From an uncultured Collinsella sp. (GTDB lineage Bacteria; Actinomycetota; Coriobacteriia; Coriobacteriales; Coriobacteriaceae), in NCBI GenBank assembly GCA_902492235.1, contig CABUKS010000032.1, positions 1 through 24,938 of the forward strand: DNA of 24,938 bases, written 5' to 3'. Below, in pieces: positions 7,544 to 15,527 of this stretch; the first letter of the stretch is position 1, and each line of letters opens with the position of its first letter. A program made the position numbers and the translations under genes. The notes beneath the pieces were generated by a model. The model searched no databases. It was not told the DNA's origin and worked only from the letters and a program-made list of their open reading frames with translations.

Positions 7544-7834
7544 CTAGGCGGCAACGGCCTCATAGACCGTGGCGCCCGAGAAGCTGTCGTGCAGACTCTT
7601 GCCGCAGATCCACGGTAGCTCGACGACCTCGCAAACCGTGTTGACCAGCTCGGAGCAGTCAGTAAAGTGGCCCTTATCGTTGAGGGCCTCGCAATCCTGA
7701 ACACGCCAATAGCCATCGGTGTGCGTGATGTAGTACTCGTGATCGTCGATCGTCACGAAAGCGCGCGTCTTGGAACGCAGCAGCCTCAGAAATCCTTCGA
7801 AGTCGGTCTCGACGACATCTCCAGCCTGGAACAT
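7544..7834 (-). CDS. Small hypothetical protein
   Basis: A 96-residue soluble protein that I do not recognise. It is acidic, with no signal peptide or transmembrane segment, and contains several aromatic residues (HEYYITHTDGYWRVQD near the middle) and four cysteines (in DCEAL, DCSEL, VCEVV and ICGKS). The spacing does not form an obvious zinc-binding CxxC pair. The gene looks real: AGGAGG lies 7 nt before the ATG at 7834, and a textbook terminator follows the stop. It is a single-gene unit between the exporter operon and the nitroreductase. The context does not suggest a function. Confidence 0.72.
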   Translation of the reverse strand: MFQAGDVVETDFEGFLRLLRSKTRAFVTIDDHEYYITHTDGYWRVQDCEALNDKGHFTDCSELVNTVCEVVELPWICGKSLHDSFSGATVYEAVAA

Positions 7835-7938
7835 GATGTTACCTCCTGGCCCGGCGCCTCTATGGCGCATTGATAAACATTGGTGCCCCCTTAGTAAAAC
7901 CTTTATCAGGGGTTATGCGCGCATCATTTAGGCAAGTG

Positions 7939-8014
7939 GTAAAAAACCGCAGGGTAGACGGGATAAAACGTTTAACCATCCCACTGGTTAATCACATTCT
8001 GGCTGCGGTTTTAC
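7939..8014. repeat. 76-bp nested inverted repeat between two divergent genes
   Basis: An outer stem joins GTAAAAAACCGCAG (7939-7952) to CTGCGGTTTTAC (8003-8014), 12 bp with two unpaired A. Inside is a second dyad, TTAACCA (7972-7978) with TGGTTAA (7985-7991). The element lies about 110 nt before the nitroreductase start and on the 5' side of the opposite gene. It could be a cruciform, a control site, a leader RNA structure or a remnant palindromic element. No match to a known riboswitch is apparent by eye. Confidence 0.5.
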
Positions 8015-8125
8015 GCAAACCTACTATTCCGATTGGCAACGAGCGCTTTTCCTCATTCCCGGTGCGATTATGGTTTTGGCTCGGCGGGTAAGAACGACGC
8101 AACTAAACCAACGTCAGGAGGACCC

Positions 8126-8647
8126 ATGGAGACTATCGAAGCGCTCATCCACCGCCGCAGCTGCCGCAACTACAGCGATCGCACCGTCGAGGCCGAAAAG
8201 CTCGCACGTATTATCGAGGCGGGTCAGTATGCGCCGAGCGGCATGGGGCGCCAGCCGGTGACCTTTGTCGCCGTCACCGACCCCGCGACCGTCGAGCGCC
8301 TCTCGCAGCTCAACGCCCAGGTCATGGGCAGCGACGGCGATCCCTTCTATGGCGCCAAGACCGTTGTCGTAGTGCTGGTCGATCGCAACGTGCCCACGCA
8401 TGTCGAAGACGGCTCGCTTGCCATGGGCAACCTGCTTAACGCCGCCTATGCGCTGGGCGTCGATTCGTGCTGGATCCACCGCGCACACGAGGTTTTCGAC
8501 TCACCCGAGGGCTTGGAGCTGCTGGCCAAGTGGGGTCTGCCCGCCGACGGCAGCCTGCGCGGTGTGGGCAACTGCATCTTGGGTTATGCCGAGGACACGC
8601 TTCCCGAGGCCAAACCCCGTCGCGACAACGTGGTGTACGTCAAGTAG
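8126..8647 (+). CDS. Nitroreductase family flavoprotein
   Basis: A 173-residue FMN-dependent oxidoreductase of the nitroreductase fold, expected to use NAD(P)H to reduce nitro, quinone or related substrates as a cytosolic dimer. The N-terminal HRRSCRNYSDRTV supplies the Arg residues that grip the FMN phosphate. APSGMGRQPVTFVAV, ALGVDSCWIHRAHE and the C-terminal GNCILGYAED block with Lys/Arg-rich tail are all family features. It is at the short end of the family, like the compact clostridial and coriobacterial enzymes. The ATG at 8126 has CAGGAGGA 5 nt upstream; the open frame extends 31 codons further but without support. A GC-rich hairpin follows the stop. The natural substrate cannot be assigned. 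Confidence 0.9.
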   Translation: METIEALIHRRSCRNYSDRTVEAEKLARIIEAGQYAPSGMGRQPVTFVAVTDPATVERLSQLNAQVMGSDGDPFYGAKTVVVVLVDRNVPTHVEDGSLAMGNLLNAAYALGVDSCWIHRAHEVFDSPEGLELLAKWGLPADGSLRGVGNCILGYAEDTLPEAKPRRDNVVYVK

Positions 8648-8652
8648 GAAGT

Positions 8653-8676
8653 TCCGCCGTTCTACCGAACGGCGGA
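8653..8676 (+). repeat. Hairpin shared with the glmS downstream element (shortened copy)
   Basis: TCCGCCGTTC (8653-8662) and GAACGGCGGA (8667-8676) form a 10-bp stem with a TACC loop, 6 nt after the nitroreductase stop. The stem, loop and flanks (30 nt in all) are identical to the hairpin following glmS (13166-13189, opposite strand). The following CTCGCTGTTGG resembles the far end of the glmS element, so this looks like a copy whose middle has been deleted. No T-run follows, so it is not a classic terminator. Confidence 0.7.
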
Positions 8677-8703
8677 CCCGCTCGCTGTTGGCATTCAACA
8701 CTT

Positions 8704-8825
8704 GGGTAGCTAATTTGGGACGGGGCAATTTTAGCTACCCCTATATGGCAGTTAATAATTGCCCCGCACCAAATTATTCGCCAGCAGTCAAAGGGTAGCT
8801 AAAATAGCCCCAAATTAGCTATCCC
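8704..8825. repeat. Pair of inverted 35-bp palindromes (GGGTAGCTAA family)
   Basis: Unit 1 has arms GGGTAGCTAA (8704-8713) and TTAGCTACCC (8731-8740). Unit 2 (8793-8825) is its inverted copy, with arms GGGTAGCTAA and TTAGCTATCCC. GGGGCAATT (8722-8730) in the loop of unit 1 can also pair with AATTGCCCC (8757-8765). The block fills the gap between the ends of two convergent genes and resembles a small palindromic mobile element. Confidence 0.65.
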
Positions 8826-8834
8826 ACTCGCAAC

Positions 8835-9410
8835 TTATCTTGCCGATGGAGTTGTCGCCGTTTCGCTCGTCTGGGTCGTTTCGGCTTCGTAGCCTTGTTC
8901 GCCCTCGTCCTTTTGAGCATCGGCGATGGTGGCAGCTACCGCAACGATGCTGCGCTGGGGTGCGACACCCGTCTGGACCCGTGCACCCTCGACAACATCC
9001 GCGCCCGCATGCGCGAGCTCGGGCGACTTAAACATTGCGCCCAGATTGGCCCCGCCACCGGCGTAGCCAAGCGCCGCGAGCGCGACAACGATTACCACAG
9101 CTACGACCGCAATCGGAACATAGCGATGCCACCCGGCGGGGTTGAGCCCACTTCGGCGAGCAGCGCCACGGCTAATGTAACCGAGCGTTCCATCGTGCTT
9201 AAGCTTTGATCCCACCACACGCTTACGGCCCCATAGCGACGATTCGGCCTGCATTGCCAAGCGAGCGCTTGCCGAAGGATAGCCGTATTTGGTGCGCTTG
9301 AACGAACCGTCGAAACCCGAGGCGCTTTTGCCCCATGTCCGAGACGTCGTGCGACGATTGACCGGCGCCGCAGGCTTTCGAGCCCGATTTGTTTTTGAAA
9401 TCTCAGCCAT
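8835..9410 (-). CDS. Single-pass membrane protein of unknown function
   Basis: A 191-residue protein with a three-part layout. Residues 1-97 form a strongly basic, Ser/Arg/Lys-rich cytoplasmic region. Residues about 98-118 are one transmembrane helix (YVPIAVVAVVIVVALAALGY). Residues 119-191 are a low-complexity, acidic and Thr-rich extracytoplasmic tail ending in ETTQTSETATTPSAR. By the positive-inside rule the N-terminus is cytoplasmic. I do not recognise a domain. The ATG at 9410 has GCGGGGGCG just upstream; other starts lie up to 20 codons further. It lies downstream of and on the same strand as the degenerate NtrC-like regulator, 84 nt away, so it could be co-transcribed with it. Confidence 0.65.
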   Translation of the reverse strand: MAEISKTNRARKPAAPVNRRTTSRTWGKSASGFDGSFKRTKYGYPSASARLAMQAESSLWGRKRVVGSKLKHDGTLGYISRGAARRSGLNPAGWHRYVPIAVVAVVIVVALAALGYAGGGANLGAMFKSPELAHAGADVVEGARVQTGVAPQRSIVAVAATIADAQKDEGEQGYEAETTQTSETATTPSAR

Positions 9411-9494
9411 ACGCCCCCGCACGCCGTAACAGAATCGAAACATTGCTGCTTTGGACTGTAGCACACGCATCGCGTGCGGTCACGGGCATCTCGC

Positions 9495-10712
9495 TTAATG
9501 GTCGTCGTCCTTCAGCAGGCGCCACAGCGTTGTGCGGCTTATGCCCAGCACTTCGGCAGCACGCGTCTTGTTGCCGTGAAGGTGGTCTACGACTAGCCGC
9601 GCGATATCGCGCTCGGTATCGGCCAGCGGGCGTAGGATATACAAGTCACTATCCAGCGTCGGGGCGCCAAAGGTCGCGGTCTTGATCACGTCTTCTTGGG
9701 CGAGCACTTCCTCCGCCACCGCCCGCTCGGCCGTACCCGTCCTCACTAATATATAAAGTCGTTCCGAAACCTCACGAAGCTGTAGATAGTTACGGGGCCA
9801 TCGATAGGCATCGAGTGTCTTTGCCGCCGCGGACGACAAGGCGGGTGTTGCCGTCTCAAACATATCTGCCAGATACTCCAGATAGCGCGCAACCTTTTCC
9901 GACGCGCCGCCCTGCTCGGCAATCGCCGGCGCCACACTCACTGCACAGGCCAGACGCTCGGTTACAAAAGCAGCCTGATCGCTTTCACCGCCGCCTGGCA
10001 TGTCGTTTGCCGTCAGCACCACATGGCAACGAGTTGCGAGCGCCGTGTCGATCATTGCGGACACGAGCTCGCGCAGGCGTTGGGGGCCAACAGCATGCCA
10101 GCCGCCCATGCAAAGTGTCAGCCCCGTTTGGAATAGCGGCGATTCGGAACTTTTGAGCAGATGGCGCCAACCGCGATCCGTAAGCTCATCGAGCGCAACG
10201 GACACAAAGGGCTGGTCGGCATAGGGTCCATCCAGGTACAGGCGTTTTGCAATCTGATCCTGTCCCGCGCCCAGCTCGCCCTCGAGCATAAGGGGCACTC
10301 CGCGCGCATAGCTCTCCCGTACGGGGGCAGCGACCGCTGCCGCGTCTTCGACGATGCCGTACGCGCTCGATTCGTAGCGGGCCTCGACTTCGTCGGCGTT
10401 GAGCCACTCGATGCCCGCATGCGCCGCGGCGGCGCGCACCTCGCGGACCACGATGACCCAAAGGCCCCCGCCCTCTTTGTCGGTGGGGCGAACGGTCAGG
10501 CTCAGGCGTGACCCCGCATACCCCATCACCAGGCGCGCGCCATCGCCCACACGAGCGAGACGCTCGGCAACAAAAGCGGCGACATCCCGCTCGAGTCCAA
10601 CGTCATTCATAGTCGAAATCGCCACGCCGCCGCGCTCGTCAATTGCCAGCGCCGACGCCCCGGCCGCGGACAGGGCCCCAATCAGAATCTGTAGCTTGGC
10701 ATCGCCATCCAT
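9495..10712 (-). CDS. Degenerate NtrC-like (AAA+ / Fis-type HTH) transcriptional regulator
   Basis: A 405-residue protein with the architecture of a sigma54 enhancer-binding protein but eroded catalytic motifs. Residues 1-130 are an unrecognised sensor-like region. The AAA+ core (about 135-330) keeps LEGELGAGQDQIAKRLY where GESGTGKE is expected, so the Walker A Lys is Gln (Gln151). The Walker B region reads LTLCMGGW without acidic residues, and no GAFTGA loop is seen. The subdomain motif YRWPRNYLQLREVSERL (about 303-319) clearly corresponds to the WPGNVREL block. A Fis-type helix-turn-helix ends the protein (about 368-401, NKTRAAEVLGISRTTLWRLL). It is therefore probably an ATPase-dead DNA-binding regulator not acting through sigma54. 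The ATG at 10712 has GGGACG nearby. A nested dyad upstream suggests autoregulation. Confidence 0.8.
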   Translation of the reverse strand: MDGDAKLQILIGALSAAGASALAIDERGGVAISTMNDVGLERDVAAFVAERLARVGDGARLVMGYAGSRLSLTVRPTDKEGGGLWVIVVREVRAAAAHAGIEWLNADEVEARYESSAYGIVEDAAAVAAPVRESYARGVPLMLEGELGAGQDQIAKRLYLDGPYADQPFVSVALDELTDRGWRHLLKSSESPLFQTGLTLCMGGWHAVGPQRLRELVSAMIDTALATRCHVVLTANDMPGGGESDQAAFVTERLACAVSVAPAIAEQGGASEKVARYLEYLADMFETATPALSSAAAKTLDAYRWPRNYLQLREVSERLYILVRTGTAERAVAEEVLAQEDVIKTATFGAPTLDSDLYILRPLADTERDIARLVVDHLHGNKTRAAEVLGISRTTLWRLLKDDDH

Positions 10713-10760
10713 GGTCGTCCCGTCCCCAGTCGTAATCCTTATACACAACTTGGCATCTCA

Positions 10761-10798
10761 AGTGTTTCAAAATTGAACGATATTGTTCACCAAACACT
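10761..10798. promoter_or_regulatory. Nested dyad upstream of the NtrC-like regulator
   Basis: AGTGTTT (10761-10767) and AAACACT (10792-10798) enclose TGAACGATATTGTTCA (10774-10789), itself a 16-bp palindrome with one mismatched pair. The block is AT-rich, about 50-85 nt upstream of the start codon. It is a likely operator, perhaps for the regulator itself. Confidence 0.5.
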
Positions 10799-10835
10799 AT
10801 AGGGCAGAAGGCGCCGTCCTGCGAGTATATGAGTT

Positions 10836-10924
10836 GCCCCGCATCGCCATCCTGGCGGGGCGATAAGAGCTCTTCGGGACCTACAAACCTGCGGACAAGC
10901 CATACCCGCAAGAGCTCCTATCGC
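10836..10924. repeat. Two stem-loops downstream of the YeiH-family gene
   Basis: GCGATAAGAGCTCTT (10860-10874) pairs with AAGAGCTCCTATCGC (10910-10924) at 14 of 15 positions, with GCGG/CCGC inside the loop. Adjacent, GCCCCGC (10836-10842) pairs with GCGGGGC (10855-10861). On the minus strand they follow the stop of the transporter gene by about 50 nt. No T-run is present, so they may act as a Rho-type or processing structure rather than a simple terminator. Confidence 0.5.
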
Positions 10925-10976
10925 TCCACCGCAGTCATGCGCTCACCAGCAACCAGCACGCGAATAAGCCACTTCT

Positions 10977-12011
10977 CTACCAGATTCCCAGCACGTGCTG
11001 CATTCCCAAGCTCATGCACGCAATGCCAATCCAGCAGCAAAAGCCCAACGCAATGGGCTTGCCGCCCTTTTTGACCAGCTCGACGATATCAGTATTAAAA
11101 CCAATAGCCGCCATGGCCATCACAATAAAGAACTTCGACAGCTCCTTGATGGGCGCCGTAATGGACGCGGGAGGCTGAAGCACCGTGGTGATCACGCTCG
11201 CCAGCACAAAGAACAGCACAAACATGGGAAACGCACGTTTAAGCGAAAACGTGCTTTTGGCGTCGCCGCCGGCCTTGCGCGCCAGATGCATCTGCCAGCA
11301 CGCGAGAACCAACGTGATGGGAATAATGGCCAGCGTCCTGGTGAGCTTGACCACCGTGGCGCTCTCGAGCACATTGGCGTCGGGATGCATGCTGTCCCAG
11401 GCGCTCGCCGCAGCCGTTACCGACGAGGTGTCGTTGATGGCGGTGCCGGCAAACATGCCAAAGCCCTCGTTGGTCAGCCCGAGCATGCCGCCGAGCGTCG
11501 GAAACACGAGCGCCGCGATAACGTTAAACAGGAAGATGACCGAAATGGCCTGGGCGATTTCGCGATCGTCGGCATCGATGACGGGCGCGGTCGCAGCAAT
11601 GGCCGAACCGCCGCAAATCGACGAACCCACACCCACAAGCGTCGCGATCTTGCCCGGCACGTTCATAGCGCGACAGAGCACAAAGGCGATGACAAGCGAG
11701 GTCGAGATCGTCGCCACGATAATCGGCAGCGACTGAGCGCCCTTGGACAGAATCTGTGAGAGGTTCATGCCAAAGCCAAGCAGGATGACCGCATACTGCA
11801 GGATCTTTTTGGATGTATAGGTGACACCGGCAGAAAGCGGTTCGCGACGATCCTTGGGAAAGGCAAGTGCCAGAACCATGCCGATGAGGATGGCAAATAC
11901 CGGCCCACCGACCACCTCAACCTGTTTGCCGAGCAACGTCGCGGGGATAGCGGTGACCAGGCAGAACAAGAAACCCTTCCAGCGCTCGCGTGCGGTATTC
12001 ACCAGTTGCAT
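10977..12011 (-). CDS. YeiH/UPF0324 family putative anion (sulfate/sulfonate-type) transporter
   Basis: A 344-residue polytopic membrane protein of the Cons_hypoth698 family, often labelled putative sulfate exporter. About ten hydrophobic segments are visible. The conserved block GVGSSICGGSAIAATAPVI and the later GTAINDTSSVTAAAS are family signatures. The transported compound has not been firmly established for the family. The ATG at 12011 has GAAGGAA about 8 nt upstream. It is divergent from an FCD-type GntR regulator across a 193-nt gap, which suggests local regulation, whereas the E. coli homologue neighbours a LysR regulator. The gap contains the palindrome TTTGCGCAAA (about 12078-12087). 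Confidence 0.9.
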   Translation of the reverse strand: MQLVNTARERWKGFLFCLVTAIPATLLGKQVEVVGGPVFAILIGMVLALAFPKDRREPLSAGVTYTSKKILQYAVILLGFGMNLSQILSKGAQSLPIIVATISTSLVIAFVLCRAMNVPGKIATLVGVGSSICGGSAIAATAPVIDADDREIAQAISVIFLFNVIAALVFPTLGGMLGLTNEGFGMFAGTAINDTSSVTAAASAWDSMHPDANVLESATVVKLTRTLAIIPITLVLACWQMHLARKAGGDAKSTFSLKRAFPMFVLFFVLASVITTVLQPPASITAPIKELSKFFIVMAMAAIGFNTDIVELVKKGGKPIALGFCCWIGIACMSLGMQHVLGIW

Positions 12012-12204
12012 ATGGGATTCCTTCTTTCTATTTCACGTTTGCGACGTCTTATGATACGGCAACATTGGGCACAGCTTTGCGCAAACAAAGACTTAGATGC
12101 CGCAATAGTTCTCAGGCAACAGTCGAATTACCCACCGCGGAGAGCTGATTCGCGGCATAATAAACAACTGACATATGAGTGTGAAAGAGTGGTTGCGAGG
12201 CACT

Positions 12205-12906
12205 ATGGAAGAATCGATGCGCGTCGGCGAGCAAGAAGCGAGCCTACAGGACCAGTGCTACCACACCATTCGACGCAAAATCGTCTACCTGGACTACAAA
12301 CCAGGCGAAAAACTGGGCGTCAAACAGCTTTGCGACGACTTGGATATGGGGCGCACCCCTGTGCGCGAGGCACTGGTGCGTCTGGCGCAAGAGGGCCTGG
12401 TGCGCACCGTGCCCCAAAGCGGCACCTATGTCTCGCCCATCAACCTCACCCTTGCCGAGAGTGCCTGCTACATTCGCGAGCACCTGGAAAAGCAGGTGAT
12501 TGTGGAGTGCTGCGCCCGTGCCACCTCGGCAGGCGTCGGGCAGCTCGACCGGGCCATCGCGCTGCAGGAAAAGGCCATGGCCGAAGAGGATCGCATCGGA
12601 TTCTATTTAAGCGACAGCCTCATGCACCGTATGATCTTTAGCATCGCGTGCCGCAGCACCGTGTGGTCGTGGCTCGAAGAGACCAATGCCGACCTGGAGC
12701 GCTTCCGCTGGCTGCGCGCCGCCACGCAGACGCTCGACAATCAGGAGACTGTTAACGAGCACAAGCAAATCCGCCGCGCTATCGCCGGTCGCGATCCTAT
12801 CGAGGCGAGCTTTTTGGTCAGCAAGCACCTGCATATGATGTTCCGCAACCAGACCGAGGTCCTGGACCAATATCCCGAGTACTTCGAGACCAGCAAGCTC
12901 CGCTAA
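12205..12906 (+). CDS. GntR family regulator, FadR/FCD subfamily
   Basis: A 233-residue one-domain-pair regulator. The N-terminal winged helix (about 10-75) contains GVKQLCDDLDMGRTPVREAL and the wing VRTVPQSGTYV. The C-terminal all-helical FCD ligand domain (about 85-220) carries the His and acidic positions that usually bind a metal and an organic acid (in MHRMIF, NEHKQIRRAI and KHLHMM). The ATG at 12205 is chosen because GCGAGG lies 5 nt upstream; an ATG 10 codons earlier has no ribosome site. It is divergent from the YeiH-type transporter and is the best local candidate to control it. A 45-bp repeat starts within its stop codon, and a strong terminator follows. Confidence 0.88.
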   Translation: MEESMRVGEQEASLQDQCYHTIRRKIVYLDYKPGEKLGVKQLCDDLDMGRTPVREALVRLAQEGLVRTVPQSGTYVSPINLTLAESACYIREHLEKQVIVECCARATSAGVGQLDRAIALQEKAMAEEDRIGFYLSDSLMHRMIFSIACRSTVWSWLEETNADLERFRWLRAATQTLDNQETVNEHKQIRRAIAGRDPIEASFLVSKHLHMMFRNQTEVLDQYPEYFETSKLR

Positions 12907-12949
12907 CCTACCAATAAGGGACAGGTTTGTTTTGGCAGGTTTTATCTGG
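12905..12949 (+). repeat. 45-bp palindromic repeat, copy A
   Basis: Starts AACCTACCAATAAGGGACAG and ends GGCAGGTTTTATCTGG, with near-complementary ends (ACCTrCCAA and TTGGCAGGT) that form a hairpin. Copies B (15483-15527, minus orientation) and C (18698-18741) are about 90% identical by eye. It overlaps the last two bases of the GntR stop codon, so it is transcribed as the start of that gene's 3' end. Confidence 0.8.
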
Positions 12950-12960
12950 CCAAATGCAGA

Positions 12961-12996
12961 AAGGCCCGGCTCCGTCTTGATGCGGAGCCGGGCCTT
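12961..12996. terminator. Terminator downstream of the GntR gene
   Basis: AAGGCCCGGCTCCG (12961-12974) pairs perfectly with CGGAGCCGGGCCTT (12983-12996), a 14-bp stem with an 8-nt loop, flanked by A- and T-rich ends. It can work in both directions, and also lies downstream of the glmS 3' element. Confidence 0.88.
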
Positions 12997-13047
12997 GGTC
13001 GTTAGGGCGCGCCAGCAACGGAACGCTCGATGCCAGTCACCAACAGA

Positions 13048-13189
13048 GCGAGCGAGCCGCATTTGCGCCAAGATGGCGTGAAATGAGGGGGCGCTGACCT
13101 TCTGGTCGCGCCCTCGAAATTGAACGTCAGATTGGCGTGAATGCGGCCCGCGCAGCGTCAACGGGTCCGCCGTTCGGTAGAACGGCGGA
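13048..13189 (-). ncRNA. Structured downstream element, glmS copy (candidate RNA)
   Basis: Read on the minus strand, directly after the glmS stop. First comes a 10-bp hairpin (13166-13189). Then comes a long hairpin with outer stem GCCGCATT/AATGCGGC (13140-13147 with 13056-13063), a middle stem (13132-13136 with 13067-13071) and a core stem GGGCGC-GACC/GGTC-A-GCGCCC (13089-13113). A homologous element follows larE (18522-18665) in the same orientation to its gene. The stems are kept while outer-stem bases differ, which points to selection on a folded RNA or DNA hairpin. Function unknown; whether it is a separate RNA or a 3' UTR cannot be told. Confidence 0.6.
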
Positions 13190-13196
13190 ACAATAG

Positions 13197-15044
<1,848 letters not shown>

Positions 15045-15153
15045 AGGATAAATCCCTTCGTTCGCGTGACTGCAAGACGTCCACGCACAGGGGGCGCTGA
15101 GACGTATAACGTTCGAGTATTGTACTCACGCAAGAGCAAGCTGATATACCAGA

Positions 15154-15179
15154 AGTGGTATCTCAACTTGGATACCACT
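15154..15179. promoter_or_regulatory. Putative operator upstream of glmS
   Basis: AGTGGTATC (15154-15162) and GATACCACT (15171-15179) are perfect 9-bp arms around an 8-nt centre. A further related half site, TATACCA, lies at about 15145-15151. TGGTAT half sites resemble those bound by HutC/NagR-type GntR regulators of amino-sugar genes, which would fit glmS, but no such regulator is in the window. Confidence 0.45.
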
Positions 15180-15193
15180 CGATACACACATGC

Positions 15194-15463
15194 CCAAACC
15201 ACCACAATGGGGACAGGCACCTTCGTGGTGGTTTGGACCGAGGCGGCGCTCTGTCCTGGCGAAAGATCTCGATCTGTAACATCTTGGGCTCCGGAAGCCG
15301 GCTTGGTGTTACAAATCGAGACATTACGGTTCGGCCCCTGCACTATGTCTCGATTTGTAACAGGTAGAGCCGGTTTTGCCGCCCAGATGTTACAGATCGA
15401 GACAATTGAAGGCCCGGGCAGCTCAAACCACCACAAAGGTGCCTGTCCCCTTCGTGGTGGTCG
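15194..15463. repeat. 270-nt nested palindrome
   Basis: The outer units are an inverted pair of a 40-bp palindrome: unit 1 (15194-15236) has 12-bp arms CCAAACCACCAC/GTGGTGGTTTGG around GGGGACAGGCACC; unit 2 (15427-15461) is reversed. Between them the 15-mer TCTCGATYTGTAACA occurs four times in alternating orientation (15267, 15307, 15348, 15388), spaced about 40 bp. The inner two form an 18-bp perfect stem (15307-15324 with 15345-15362), and the outer two a 20-bp near-perfect stem. The whole could fold as one long hairpin. There is no protein-coding capacity; it looks like a MITE-like or REP-like composite. Confidence 0.75.
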
Positions 15464-15482
15464 CGCTGGCAACGGCGTTTGC

Positions 15483-15527
15483 CCAGATAAAACCTGCCAA
15501 AATAAACCTGTCCCTAATTGGCAGGTT
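15483..15527 (-). repeat. 45-bp palindromic repeat, copy B
   Basis: Minus-strand copy of the element at 12905-12949, with matching AGGGACAGGTTTATTTTGG centre and TTTTATCTGG end. Its left end abuts the -35 of the LacI promoter. Confidence 0.8.

Noticed and set aside
10639..10911. A 90-codon minus-strand frame spanning the gap upstream of the NtrC-like regulator
   Set aside because: Overlaps the regulator start in another frame, covers hairpins and the operator, and has no recognisable features.
15045..15120. glmS ribozyme upstream of glmS
   Set aside because: The leader is short and lacks a recognisable ribozyme core.
15267..15402. CRISPR-like array (four 15-mers at about 40-bp spacing)
   Set aside because: Copies alternate in orientation and the spacers themselves pair with each other; no cas genes nearby.
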